NCBI RefSeq assembly: GCF_030814815.1
Contig: NZ_JAUSVR010000001.1
Location: 558,001-622,000 of the forward strand
Reading direction: 5' to 3'
Length of the DNA stretch: 64,000 nt
Origin: Ancylobacter amanitiformis
GTDB lineage: Bacteria > Pseudomonadota > Alphaproteobacteria > Rhizobiales > Xanthobacteraceae
Part shown: positions 8,769 through 17,824 of the stretch, in pieces
How the letters are laid out: every line of letters starts with the position of its first letter
Numbering within the stretch: position 1 is the first letter of the stretch
The notes under the pieces: generated by a model
Told to the model about the DNA's origin: nothing
Database searches by the model: none
What the model saw: the letters and a program-made list of their open reading frames with translations, nothing else
Program-made: the position numbers and the translations under genes

Positions 8769-9077
8769 ATGGCCGACGGCGATGACGACTATGTCTATGA
8801 CGAAGCCACTGGCGAGTGGCGCCCGGCCTCGGAAGTGGCGGCGCAGGCCGCGGCCGCGGGAAAGGTCGAGGTGCGCGACGCCTCGGGCAATGTGCTGGCG
8901 GACGGCGATTCCGTGGTCCTCGTCAAGGATCTCAAGGTGAAGGGCGCCGGCCAGACGCTGAAGCAGGGCACGGTCATCCGGAGCATTCGCCTCACCGACA
9001 ACCCGGAAGAGATCGACTGCCGCTTCGAGGCCATCAAGGGCCTTGTCCTGCGCACCGAATTCGTGCGCAAGCGCTGA
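8769..9077 (+). CDS. PhnA C-terminal domain protein (stand-alone)
   Basis: 102 residues. From about residue 33 the protein matches the C-terminal domain of PhnA (VRDASGNVLADGDSVVLVKD, LKVKGAGQTLKQGT, IRLTDNPEEIDCRF, KSEFVKK-like ending LRTEFVRKR). The N-terminal zinc ribbon of full PhnA is missing; an acidic stretch (MADGDDDYVYDEATGEWRPA) replaces it. The PhnA name comes from the phosphonate operon region, but a phosphonate role is not established for the family, and no phn genes are nearby. It sits 77 bp after ilvD. Confidence 0.85.
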   Translation: MADGDDDYVYDEATGEWRPASEVAAQAAAAGKVEVRDASGNVLADGDSVVLVKDLKVKGAGQTLKQGTVIRSIRLTDNPEEIDCRFEAIKGLVLRTEFVRKR

Positions 9078-9183
9078 CATCCCGGCAGGGCGGCGCGACG
9101 ACGGCGCCCTCCGCCACGGTTGCGAACAAAACGGGAAACGTGCTCACTGGGGCCCCGTCGGTTCGCCAGAGATTCGTTCGTTG

Positions 9184-11271
9184 ATGCAGCCCGCCGCCTA
9201 TCTCGACAAGCTGAACCCCCAGCAGCGGCAGGCGGTCGAGCACGGCGTGAGCGGGCCCGGCGCGATCGATGCCGGCCCGCTGCTGGTCATCGCCGGCGCC
9301 GGATCGGGCAAGACCAACACGCTCGCCCACCGCGTCGCCCATCTCATCGTCAACGGTGCCGATCCACGCCGCATCCTGCTGCTCACCTTCTCGCGCCGGG
9401 CGGCGGCGGAAATGACGCGGCGCGTGGCGCGCATCGCCTCCCATGTGCTCGGCGCCAACGCGTCCGTGCTGACCGAGGGACTGAGCTGGGCGGGCACCTT
9501 CCACGGCATCGGCGCGCGCCTGCTGCGCGATTACGCCCCGCAGATCGGGCTCGATGCCAGCTTCACCATCCATGACCGGGAAGACAGCGCGGACCTGATG
9601 AACCTGGTCCGCCACGAACTCGGCTTCTCGCGCACCGAGAAGCGCTTTCCCACCAAGGGCACGCTGGTTTCCATCTATTCGCGCGCGGTCAATGCCGAAC
9701 AGAAGCTGGAAGAGGTGATCGGCCGCTTCTTCCCCTGGGTGGCGGGGTGGAGCGACGAATTGAAGGCGCTGTTCGCCGGCTATGTCGCGGCCAAGCAGGC
9801 GCAGGGCGTGCTCGATTACGACGACCTTCTGCTCTACTGGGCGCAGATGATGGCGGAACCGAGCCTCGCTGCCGACATCTCCGCCCGCTTCGACCATGTG
9901 CTGATCGACGAATATCAGGACACCAACAAGCTGCAGGCCTCGATCCTCCTCGGCCTGAAGCCGGACGGGCGCGGGCTCACCGTGGTGGGGGACGACGCGC
10001 AGTCGATCTATTCGTTCCGCGCCGCCAGCATCCGCAACATCCTGGATTTTCCCGGCCATTTCAGCCCCCGCGCGGACACCATCATGCTGGAGCAGAATTA
10101 CCGCTCCACCCAGCCCATTCTCGCCGCCGCCAATGCGGTGATCGACTTTGCCAGCGAGCGCTACGCCAAGAACCTGTGGTCCGAGCGCGCCTCCGCCGAG
10201 CGCCCGCTGCTGGTGAACGTGCGCGACGAGATCGAGCAGGCCAACTATGTCGCCACCCGCGTACTGGAATACCGCGAGGAGGGCATCGCGCTGAAATCAC
10301 AGGCGGTGCTGTTCCGCGCCTCCCACCATTCGGGGCCGCTGGAAGTGGAGCTGACCCGCCGCAACATTCCGTTCGTGAAGTTCGGCGGGCTGAAATTCCT
10401 CGATTCCGCCCATGTGAAGGATGTGCTCGGCGTGCTGCGCTTCGCCGAGAATCCGCGCGACCGTGTCGCCGGCTTCCGCGTGCTCAAGCTGCTCAACGGC
10501 CTCGGCCCGGCCACCGCCGGGCGCGTGCTCGACACGGTGGGATCGAACGAGGCGCTGCTGCCCGCGCTGCAAGCCTTCACGCCCCCGCGCGCCGCGGCGC
10601 AGGACTGGCCGGGCTTCCTCGACCTGATGCGCGACCTGAAGTCCACGCGCGCCGGTTCGCCCGCCGGCTGGCCCGCCGAACTCGACCGCGTGCGGCAATG
10701 GTACGAGCCGGTGCTGGAGCGCCTGCACGAGGATGCGCAGAGCCGGCAGTCGGATCTCGTCCAGCTTGCCCAGATCGCGGCCACCTACCCCTCGCGGGCG
10801 CGTTTTCTCACCGAACTGACGCTCGACCCGCCGGACGCCACCAGCGACCATGCCGGCCCGCCCCATCTCGACGAGGATTATCTCATCCTCTCCACCATCC
10901 ATTCCGCCAAGGGGCAGGAATGGAAGAAGGTGTTCGTGCTCAACGCCGTGGACGGGTGCATCCCGATCGACCTCGGGGTGGGTACCCGGGACGAGATCGA
11001 GGAGGAGCGCCGCCTGCTTTATGTCGCGATGACGCGCGCGCGCGACAGCCTGCACCTGATGCTGCCGCAGCGCTTCTTCACGCATGGCCAGTCGGCCCGC
11101 GGCGATCGCCACGTTTATGCCGCGCGCACCCGCTTCATCCCCCCGCGCATCCTCGCCCATTTTACCGCCACCGCCTGGCCCCCGGCCGAAGCCGCCGCGC
11201 CCGCGCCGCGCATGGCCGAGACCGCACGGATCGATATCGGCGCACGCATGCGCGCCATGTGGAGCCAGTGA
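9184..11271 (+). CDS. UvrD/Rep-type (superfamily 1) DNA helicase
   Basis: 695 residues of a 3'-5' SF1 helicase. Motifs are in order: Q-motif LNPQQRQAVEH, Walker A GAGSGKT (38-44), Ia LTFSRRAAAEMTRR, II DEYQDTN, III GDDAQSIYSFRAA, IV QNYRST, V TIHSAKGQEWKKVF and VI YVAMTRARD. The segment YVAAKQAQGVLDYDDLLLYW is shared with UvrD/PcrA/Rep. The length suits Rep or PcrA, but the C-terminus lacks the usual Tudor-like tail and ends shortly after motif VI, so this is probably a paralogue rather than the housekeeping UvrD. An ATG at 9184 is used; the frame is open upstream with only weaker starts. Confidence 0.93.
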   Translation: MQPAAYLDKLNPQQRQAVEHGVSGPGAIDAGPLLVIAGAGSGKTNTLAHRVAHLIVNGADPRRILLLTFSRRAAAEMTRRVARIASHVLGANASVLTEGLSWAGTFHGIGARLLRDYAPQIGLDASFTIHDREDSADLMNLVRHELGFSRTEKRFPTKGTLVSIYSRAVNAEQKLEEVIGRFFPWVAGWSDELKALFAGYVAAKQAQGVLDYDDLLLYWAQMMAEPSLAADISARFDHVLIDEYQDTNKLQASILLGLKPDGRGLTVVGDDAQSIYSFRAASIRNILDFPGHFSPRADTIMLEQNYRSTQPILAAANAVIDFASERYAKNLWSERASAERPLLVNVRDEIEQANYVATRVLEYREEGIALKSQAVLFRASHHSGPLEVELTRRNIPFVKFGGLKFLDSAHVKDVLGVLRFAENPRDRVAGFRVLKLLNGLGPATAGRVLDTVGSNEALLPALQAFTPPRAAAQDWPGFLDLMRDLKSTRAGSPAGWPAELDRVRQWYEPVLERLHEDAQSRQSDLVQLAQIAATYPSRARFLTELTLDPPDATSDHAGPPHLDEDYLILSTIHSAKGQEWKKVFVLNAVDGCIPIDLGVGTRDEIEEERRLLYVAMTRARDSLHLMLPQRFFTHGQSARGDRHVYAARTRFIPPRILAHFTATAWPPAEAAAPAPRMAETARIDIGARMRAMWSQ

Positions 11272-11324
11272 AAGCCCGGCCGTGCCGCAGATCGACATAT
11301 GGAGACGGCAAAGGCCTGCCAGTG

Positions 11325-11552
11325 TCAGCGGATACGAACGCCCGGTCCATGCTCGCCGGGCGGCAGCAGCATGATCCCCGCTTCCTGAAAGGTGCGAATG
11401 AGCTGCGATTCCGTGCCGCGATGCAGACCATGGCGATGGCGCTCGAAATCACGAACCGTGCTGCGCGACACACCGGCGCGCACGGCCAGCAATTCCTGCG
11501 TCCAGTTCAGCAGCCCGCGTGCGGCGCGGCATTGTTCGGGCGCCAATTCCAT
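11325..11552 (-). CDS. Small XRE-type helix-turn-helix protein
   Basis: 75 residues. Residues 5-40 (PEQCRAARGLLNWTQELLAV then RAGVSRSTVRDFER) form a Cro/C1-type helix-turn-helix beginning with the common QCRAARGLLNW motif of a short alphaproteobacterial family. The tail HGLHRGTESQLIRTFQEAGI is also typical of that family. No toxin or phage partner is adjacent. It lies between the helicase and the divergent Mrp operon; control of the latter is possible but only positional. Confidence 0.75.
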   Translation of the reverse strand: MELAPEQCRAARGLLNWTQELLAVRAGVSRSTVRDFERHRHGLHRGTESQLIRTFQEAGIMLLPPGEHGPGVRIR

Positions 11553-11734
11553 GAGTTCTGCCTTGCCTCAAGATGAACAAATCAACCATAATGGGCGAAA
11601 TCGTGCAAGGTCTCGGCCATGCCAGCTTTTTGAGCCTTTTCCACTCGGGTGACGCCGCCTGAACGCCCGGGAAAGGCTCCCGCCGAACGAGCCCAATTCG
11701 CCACGATCGCGCCACAGGGAGGAACCCGATACCT

Positions 11735-14653
11735 ATGTCCAATGACGCTCTCCTCCTCGCGGCCCTGGTTCTGCCCTTCGCGGGCAGCCTGCTGGCGGGG
11801 TTCCTCCCCACGCATGCCCGCAATCTCGCGGCGGCACTGGCGGGGAGCGTCGCGCTCATCGGCTGCGCCATCGTCGTCTGGCTCTATCGGAGCGTGGCTA
11901 CCGACGTGCCGGTGCGCCTTCGCGCCGACTGGCTTCCCTCGCTCGGCCTTGATTTCACGCTGCGCATGGACGGTCTCTCCTGGCTGTTCGCGCTGCTCAT
12001 CTTCGGCATCGGCGCGCTCGTGGTGCTCTATGCGCGCTATTACATGTCGGCCGAGGATCCGGTTCCGCGCTTTTTCTCCTTCCTTCTGGCCTTCATGGGC
12101 TCGATGGTCGGCATCGTCACCGCCGGCAACCTGATCCAGCTCGTGTTCTTCTGGGAACTGACGAGCCTGTTCTCGTTCCTGCTCATCGGCTACTGGCACC
12201 ATTCCGCGCAGGCCCGCGACGGCGCGCGCATGGCGCTCACCATCACCGCGGCGGGCGGGCTGTGCCTGTTCGTCGGCGTGCTGCTGATTGGCCGCATCGT
12301 CGGCAGCTATGAACTGGACGAGGTGCTGGCCGCCCGCGACCTGCTCGACAACAGCAACCTCTATACCGTGGCGCTGGTGCTGATCCTGCTCGGCGCCTTC
12401 ACCAAGAGCGCGCAGTTCCCGTTCCATTTCTGGCTGCCGCACGCCATGGCGGCGCCGACCCCGGTCTCGGCCTATCTGCACTCGGCGACCATGGTGAAGG
12501 CGGGCATCTTCCTGCTGATCCGGCTCTGGCCGGTCATGGCCGGCACGGATGCCTGGTTCTATCTCGTCGTGCCCGCCGGTCTGGTGACGCTGCTGCTCGG
12601 CGCCTATTCGGCGATCTTCCAGCAGGATCTCAAGGGCCTTCTCGCCTATTCCACCATCAGCCATCTCGGGCTGATCACGCTGCTTCTCGGCCTCGGCAGC
12701 CCGCTCGCCCTGGTCGCGGCCGTGTTCCACACCGTGAACCACGCCATCTTCAAGGCCTCGCTGTTCATGGCGGCGGGCATCATCGACCACGAGACCGGCA
12801 CGCGCGACCTGCGCAAGCTGAGCGGCCTGTACAAATACATGCCCTTCACCGCGACGCTCGCCATGGTGGCCGCCGCCGCCATGGCCGGCGTGCCGCTGCT
12901 CAACGGCTTCATCTCCAAGGAAATGTTCTTCGCCGAGGCGGTGGCGGACCATACCGGCTCGCTGCTGGATGACAGCCTGCCCTACTGGGCGACGCTGGCG
13001 GGCGTCTTCAGCGTCACCTATTCGCTGCGCTTCATCCTTGGCGTTTTCTTCGGCCCGCCGCCCAAGGACCTGCCGCACATACCGCACGAGCCGGCGCACT
13101 GGATGCGCTTCCCCATCGAGTTCCTGGTGCTGATCTGCCTGCTCATCGGCATCGTGCCGAGCCTCACCGTCGGGCCGCTGCTGGCCACCGTGATGCGCTC
13201 CATCCTCGGCAGCGACATGCCCTATTACAGCCTCGCGCTGTGGCACGGCTTCACCCTGCCGCTGTTCATGAGCCTGATCGCCCTGGCCGGCGGCGTGCTG
13301 CTCTATTTCCTGCTGCGTCCCTATCTCGACAGCGGCATCGAGGGCCCCCCGCTGGTGCGCGTGCTCAAGGGCCAGCGCATTTTCGAGAAGATCCTCACCA
13401 CCATCTCGCTGCAATGGGCGCGGCGGGGGGAAGTCCTGTTCGGCACGCGGCGCCTGCAGCCGCAGATGCGCATCGTCGTGCTGCTCGCCGTGCTGGCGGC
13501 GCTGTCGCCGATCGTGCTGCAGGGCCTGCCCGGCAATGGCGCGCTGGCCGGCACGCCGATCGAGCCCGGCTTCGCGCTGATGTGGCTGATCGGCATGGGT
13601 TGCGCGCTGGCCGCCGCCTATCAGGCCAAGTATCACCGCTTCGCCGCGCTGGTGCTGATGGGCGGAGCGGGCCTCGTGACCTGCGCCACCTTCGTGTGGC
13701 TGTCGGCTCCCGACCTCGCCGTCACGCAGTTGCTGGTGGAGATCGTCACCACCGTGCTGCTTCTGCTGGGCCTGCGCTGGCTACCCAAGCGGATCGAGGA
13801 CGTGTACCCGACGCGCCCGCCGCTCTCCACGCTCATCCGCCGCTATGTCGATTTCGGCATTGCCAGCGCCTTCGGCGGCATCCTCGCCTTCCTGTCCTAC
13901 AGCCTGATGACCCGCCCGCTGCCCGAGAGCGTCTCGCGCTTCTTCGTCGAGCGCGCCTACACGGAAGGCGGCGGCACCAACGTGGTCAACGTGATCCTGG
14001 TGGATTTCCGCGGCTTCGACACGATGGGCGAAATCGTGGTCCTGTGCCTCGCCGCGCTCACCGTGTTCGCGCTGCTGCGCCGCTTCCGCCCCGCGCCGGA
14101 AAGCGTGGGCAGCCCCGAGCAGCAGCGCATCCAGGACGCCTATGACGATGCCGAGCCCGACCGCAAGCCGGGCGACACGGTGACGGACTACATGCTCATC
14201 CCCCGCCTCGTGATGAACTGGATGTTCCCCGTCATCGCCACCTTCGCGGTCTATCTGTTCATGCGCGGCCACGACCTGCCGGGTGGCGGCTTCGCGGCCG
14301 GCATCACGCTCTCCATCGCCTTCGTGGTGCAGTACATGGCGAGCGGCACGCGCTGGGTGGAGGACCATCTGCGCGTGCTGCCGCTGCGCTGGATGGGCCT
14401 TGGCATCATCACCTCGGCATCCACCGGCATCGGCTCGTGGTGGTTCGGCTACCCGTTCCTCACCTCGCATTTCCGCTATCTGGAACTGCCGCTCCTTGGC
14501 AAGGTGCCGATGGCGAGCGCGCTGCTGTTCGACCTCGGCGTGTTCGCGCTGGTGGTCGGGGCGACCGTGCTCATCCTCATCGCGCTCGCCCACCAGTCCC
14601 TGCGCAGCAGCCGTGCGTCGCAGGCGGCGGAGGGAGGCGAGACGTGGAGGTGA
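11735..14653 (+). CDS. mrpA: Na+(K+)/H+ antiporter subunit A fused to subunit B (MrpA/B)
   Basis: 972 residues, the first gene of a Mrp-type multisubunit antiporter in the inner membrane. The N-terminal part is a complex I NuoL-like subunit: LIQLVFFWELTSLFSFLLIG, KSAQFPFHFWLPHAM(A)APTPV and LKGLLAYSTISHLGL carry the conserved Glu and Lys of the proton path. The C-terminal part from about residue 820 (PRLVMNWMFPVIATFAVYLF, RGHDLPGGGFAAGI) is the MrpB domain, so A and B are fused, as in group 2 (Pha-type) systems. GGGAGGAA near 11718 precedes the ATG. There is no separate mrpB. Confidence 0.94.
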   Translation: MSNDALLLAALVLPFAGSLLAGFLPTHARNLAAALAGSVALIGCAIVVWLYRSVATDVPVRLRADWLPSLGLDFTLRMDGLSWLFALLIFGIGALVVLYARYYMSAEDPVPRFFSFLLAFMGSMVGIVTAGNLIQLVFFWELTSLFSFLLIGYWHHSAQARDGARMALTITAAGGLCLFVGVLLIGRIVGSYELDEVLAARDLLDNSNLYTVALVLILLGAFTKSAQFPFHFWLPHAMAAPTPVSAYLHSATMVKAGIFLLIRLWPVMAGTDAWFYLVVPAGLVTLLLGAYSAIFQQDLKGLLAYSTISHLGLITLLLGLGSPLALVAAVFHTVNHAIFKASLFMAAGIIDHETGTRDLRKLSGLYKYMPFTATLAMVAAAAMAGVPLLNGFISKEMFFAEAVADHTGSLLDDSLPYWATLAGVFSVTYSLRFILGVFFGPPPKDLPHIPHEPAHWMRFPIEFLVLICLLIGIVPSLTVGPLLATVMRSILGSDMPYYSLALWHGFTLPLFMSLIALAGGVLLYFLLRPYLDSGIEGPPLVRVLKGQRIFEKILTTISLQWARRGEVLFGTRRLQPQMRIVVLLAVLAALSPIVLQGLPGNGALAGTPIEPGFALMWLIGMGCALAAAYQAKYHRFAALVLMGGAGLVTCATFVWLSAPDLAVTQLLVEIVTTVLLLLGLRWLPKRIEDVYPTRPPLSTLIRRYVDFGIASAFGGILAFLSYSLMTRPLPESVSRFFVERAYTEGGGTNVVNVILVDFRGFDTMGEIVVLCLAALTVFALLRRFRPAPESVGSPEQQRIQDAYDDAEPDRKPGDTVTDYMLIPRLVMNWMFPVIATFAVYLFMRGHDLPGGGFAAGITLSIAFVVQYMASGTRWVEDHLRVLPLRWMGLGIITSASTGIGSWWFGYPFLTSHFRYLELPLLGKVPMASALLFDLGVFALVVGATVLILIALAHQSLRSSRASQAAEGGETWR

Positions 14654-14657
14654 TGCA

Positions 14658-14999
14658 ATGGAGATAATCCTCGCGATCGGCATCGGTGTCTTCGCCGCCT
14701 CCGGCGTGTGGCTGCTGCTGCGCCCACGCACCTATCAGGTGATCATCGGTCTCTCGCTGATTTCCTATGCCGTGAACCTGTTCATCTTCAGCATGGGCCG
14801 CGTCAAGCTGCATGCCCCGCCGGTGCTGCAGCCGGGCACCGCGGGCGACCCGTCGGCGGTGGCCGATCCGGTGCCGCAGGCGCTGGTGCTGACGGCCATC
14901 GTCATCGGCTTCGCCATGACGGCGCTGCTGCTGGTCGTGCTGCTGGCCGCGCGCGGGCGCACCGGCACCGACCATGTGGACGGGCGGGAGGCGGACTGA
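14658..14999 (+). CDS. mrpC: Na+/H+ antiporter subunit C (MrpC, NuoK-like)
   Basis: 113 residues with three membrane helices. RPRTYQVIIGLSLISYAVNL and DPVPQALVLTAIVIGFAMTA are diagnostic for MrpC/MnhC, homologous to NuoK. It begins two bases after the mrpA stop codon (TGA 14651-14653), and GGAGG at 14646-14650, just before that stop, can serve as its ribosome site. It belongs to the same operon. Confidence 0.93.
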   Translation: MEIILAIGIGVFAASGVWLLLRPRTYQVIIGLSLISYAVNLFIFSMGRVKLHAPPVLQPGTAGDPSAVADPVPQALVLTAIVIGFAMTALLLVVLLAARGRTGTDHVDGREAD

Positions 15000-15001
15000 C
15001 G

Positions 15002-16612
15002 ATGGATCCCATCAACCACATCGTCATCCTGCCGATCCTGCTGCCACTCGTGGTCGGCGCCTTCATGCTGCTGTTCAGCGACCGCCGGCGCAGCATGAAG
15101 ATCGCGCTCAGCATCGGCACCACGCTGACCCTGCTCGGCGTGGCGATTGCGCTGGTCGCCATTGCCGGCACGCCCCATGGCGACCGCTGGTCCTCGCTCA
15201 TCGTCTATCCCGTCGGCAACTGGCCGCCGCCCTTCGGCATCGTGCTGGTGGCGGACCGGCTCTCCGCGCTGATGCTGCTGCTCACCGCCGTGCTGGCCAA
15301 TGCGACGCTGCTCTTCGCGCTGGCGCGCTGGCACGGCGCGGGGCCACGCTTCTACACCCTGTTCCTGTTCCTGCTGGCGGGGCTCAACGGCGCCTTTCTC
15401 ACCGGCGACCTGTTCAACCTGTTCGTGTTCTTCGAGATCCTGCTCGCCGCCTCCTACGGGCTGGTGCTGCACGGCTCGGGCACGGCGCGGGTGAAGGCGG
15501 GGCTGCACTATATCCCCATCAACCTCATCGCCTCCTCGCTCTTCCTCATCGGCGTGAGCCTGATCTACGGCGTCACCGGCACGCTCAACATGGCCGATCT
15601 CGGCCGCACCGTGCCGACGCTGCCGGAGGATTCGCGCGTGCTGTTCGAGATCGGCGCGGCGATCCTCGGCATCGCCTTCCTGGTCAAGGCCGGGATGTGG
15701 CCGCTCAGCTTCTGGCTGCCCACCACCTATGCCGCCGCCTGCGCGCCGGTGGCCGCCATGTTCGCCATCATGACCAAGGTCGGAATCTATGTGATCCTGC
15801 GCCTGTTCCTGCTGGCGCTGGGCGACGAGGCCGGCGCGGTGGAGGATTTCGGCGCCGAGTGGCTGTATTTCGGCGGCATGGCGACCATCGCCTTCGGCGC
15901 CATCGGCGTGCTCGCGGCCCAGTCCATGCAGCGGCTCGGCGGCTATGCGGTGCTGGTGTCGTCCGGCACGCTGCTCGCCGCCATCGGCACCGGCAACAGC
16001 GCGGTGATTTCCGGCGCGCTCTATTATCTCGCGGTCTCCACTCTCTCCATCGCCGCCTATTTCCTGCTGGTCGAACTCATCGAGCGCGGCCGTCAGGCCG
16101 GCGCCGACGTGCTGGCGGTGACGCAGGAAATGTTCGGCGACCCGGAAGAGGACATCGAGGAGGAGGACGACGAGGTCGGCGTGGCCATTCCCGCCACCAT
16201 CGCCGTGCTGGGCGGGGCCTTCGTCGCCTGCACCGCGCTGCTCTCCGGCCTGCCGCCGCTCTCGGGCTTCATCGCCAAATTCGCCATGCTCTCGGCGCTG
16301 ATCAACGAAGCGGGCTCGATCCCCGCCCAGCATTGGGCGCTGGTCATCCTGCTCATGGTTTCGGGCCTCGCCATGCTGATCGCCATGACCCGCACCGGCA
16401 TCCGCTCGCTGTGGGTGCCGGACGAGATCGCCATTCCGCGCGTGCGCGCCATCGAGGCGATCCCGATCGGGTTGCTGCTGTTGCTGTGCGTGGTCATGAC
16501 CGTGATGGGCGGGCCGACCATGCGCTACATGGAGGCCACCGCGCAGGTGCTGTACTGGCCGGCCATCTACGCCAATGACGTGCTCGGCCCTGCCGCGGGA
16601 GGCCCGCGATGA
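15002..16612 (+). CDS. mrpD: Na+/H+ antiporter subunit D (MrpD, NuoM/N-like)
   Basis: 536 residues, a polytopic homologue of complex I antiporter-like subunits. Conserved features include GDLFNLFVFFEILLAASYGL with the essential Glu in the FFE motif and LVKAGMWPLSFWLPTTYAAA with a key Lys. A strongly acidic loop near 380-392 (DPEEDIEEEDDEVGV) precedes the last helices; similar acidic loops occur in rhizobial PhaD. The ATG at 15002 is two bases after the mrpC stop. The 3' end overlaps mrpE by four bases. Confidence 0.93.
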   Translation: MDPINHIVILPILLPLVVGAFMLLFSDRRRSMKIALSIGTTLTLLGVAIALVAIAGTPHGDRWSSLIVYPVGNWPPPFGIVLVADRLSALMLLLTAVLANATLLFALARWHGAGPRFYTLFLFLLAGLNGAFLTGDLFNLFVFFEILLAASYGLVLHGSGTARVKAGLHYIPINLIASSLFLIGVSLIYGVTGTLNMADLGRTVPTLPEDSRVLFEIGAAILGIAFLVKAGMWPLSFWLPTTYAAACAPVAAMFAIMTKVGIYVILRLFLLALGDEAGAVEDFGAEWLYFGGMATIAFGAIGVLAAQSMQRLGGYAVLVSSGTLLAAIGTGNSAVISGALYYLAVSTLSIAAYFLLVELIERGRQAGADVLAVTQEMFGDPEEDIEEEDDEVGVAIPATIAVLGGAFVACTALLSGLPPLSGFIAKFAMLSALINEAGSIPAQHWALVILLMVSGLAMLIAMTRTGIRSLWVPDEIAIPRVRAIEAIPIGLLLLLCVVMTVMGGPTMRYMEATAQVLYWPAIYANDVLGPAAGGPR

Positions 16613-17106
16613 TCCGGCGCGTGCTGCCGCACCCCTTCCTGTTCGTCGCGCTGCTGGTCATGTGGCTGATGCTCAACCAGTCTCTCGCGCCCGGCACGTT
16701 CGTGTTCGGCGCGCTGGTCGCCTTTGGCGGCTCCTGGGCCATGGTGGCGCTGGATCCACCAAGGGCGCGGCTGCGTCTCAGCCGCTTGCCGCCGGCCCTG
16801 CGGCTGGCCGGGCGCGTGCTGGTCGACGTGTTCCGCTCCAACCTCGCGGTGGCGCGCATTATTCTCGGCGGAGCCGAGCGGCGCACGCATTCCGGCTTCA
16901 TGACGCTGCGGCTCGACCTGACCGACCGTTACGGCCTTGCCGTGCTCGCCATCATCATGACCTGCACGCCCGGCACGCAATGGGTGCATTACGACCCCGC
17001 GCGCGGCACGCTGCTGCTGCACGTGCTCGACCTCGTGGACGAGCGGCAATGGGCGAACCTGATCAAGCAGCGCTACGAGACGCTGCTGCGGGAGATCTTC
17101 GAATGA
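16609..17106 (+). CDS. mrpE: Na+/H+ antiporter subunit E (MrpE)
   Basis: 165 residues. Two hydrophobic segments at the N-terminus (PHPFLFVALLVMWLMLNQSL) are followed by the MrpE soluble part with SNLAVARIIL and the conserved ITCTPGT-like block MTCTPGTQWVHYDPARGTLL, and HVLDLVDE near the C-terminus. ATG 16609 overlaps the mrpD stop and its own stop overlaps mrpF. Function within the complex is structural or assembly related. Confidence 0.92.
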   Translation: MIRRVLPHPFLFVALLVMWLMLNQSLAPGTFVFGALVAFGGSWAMVALDPPRARLRLSRLPPALRLAGRVLVDVFRSNLAVARIILGGAERRTHSGFMTLRLDLTDRYGLAVLAIIMTCTPGTQWVHYDPARGTLLLHVLDLVDERQWANLIKQRYETLLREIFE

Positions 17107-17384
17107 GCGCTCACATCCTCGGCTGGTCCTTGACGCTGGCGCAGGTGCTGCTCGCCTTCGCCATGGGGTTCGCGGCGGTGCGCTTCACGCGCGGCCCGCG
17201 CGCGCAGGACCGCGTCATCGGGCTCGATACCTTCTACGTGAACGCCATGCTGATGCTGGTCACGATCGGCATCCGCAGCGGCGTGACGCTCTATTTCGAG
17301 GCGGCGCTGATCATCGGCATGCTGGGCTTCGTCAGCACGGTCGCGCTGTCCAAGTTCCTCATGCGCGGCGAGGTGATCGAATGA
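17103..17384 (+). CDS. mrpF: Na+/H+ antiporter subunit F (MrpF)
   Basis: 93 residues and three helices. RGPRAQDRVIGLDTFYVNAM matches the MrpF signature (GP-DRV-ALD), and YFEAALIIGMLGFVSTVALS is the conserved last helix. It overlaps mrpE and mrpG by four bases at each side. Confidence 0.92.
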   Translation: MSAHILGWSLTLAQVLLAFAMGFAAVRFTRGPRAQDRVIGLDTFYVNAMLMLVTIGIRSGVTLYFEAALIIGMLGFVSTVALSKFLMRGEVIE

Positions 17385-17743
17385 ACGCGGCACCCGACCT
17401 GCCGCTCTGGGCGGCGATCCTCGTCTCGCTTCTGGTGGTCGCCGGGGCGGCGATCACGCTGGTCGGCTCGGTCGGGCTGGTCCGGTTGCCCGATTTCTAC
17501 TCGCGCCTGCACGCGCCCTCGCTCGGCGCCACGCTGGGAACCGGCTGCATCCTGATCGGCTCCATGCTGTGCTTCGGCGTGCTGAGGGATCGGCTGCTGA
17601 TCCACGAAGCACTCATCGCGCTGTTCCTCACCATCACCACGCCGGTGACGATGATGCTGCTGGCCCGCGCCTCGCTCTACCGCGACCGTGTCGAAGGCAA
17701 CAGGGCAGCCCCGGAACATGACCCGGAACCGACCGAACTGTAG
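17381..17743 (+). CDS. mrpG: Na+/H+ antiporter subunit G (MrpG)
   Basis: 120 residues with three helices. LVGSVGLVRLPDFYSRLHAP and SLGATLGTGCILIG are the MrpG/PhaG signature. It ends the six-gene operon mrpA(B)CDEFG. An unusual polar tail (EGNRAAPEHDPEPTEL) follows the last helix. Together the products form an electrogenic monovalent cation/proton antiporter for pH and salt homeostasis (family knowledge). Confidence 0.92.
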   Translation: MNAAPDLPLWAAILVSLLVVAGAAITLVGSVGLVRLPDFYSRLHAPSLGATLGTGCILIGSMLCFGVLRDRLLIHEALIALFLTITTPVTMMLLARASLYRDRVEGNRAAPEHDPEPTEL

Positions 17744-17783
17744 GCGCCCCGCCCTCTCGGATCGTCTGCCGGATCGTCTGCGC

Positions 17784-17803
17784 GGTGGACGCGCGCGTCC
17801 ACC
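17784..17803. terminator. GC hairpin between convergent genes
   Basis: Perfect 8-bp arms (17784-17791 with 17796-17803) and a CGCG loop lie between the end of mrpG and the end of the converging GAF gene. There is no T-run, so termination is likely but not certain. A 12-bp direct repeat (two copies, about 17757-17780) precedes it. Confidence 0.45.
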
Positions 17804-17824
17804 CGCCGGGCCGTCGCTCGGCGC

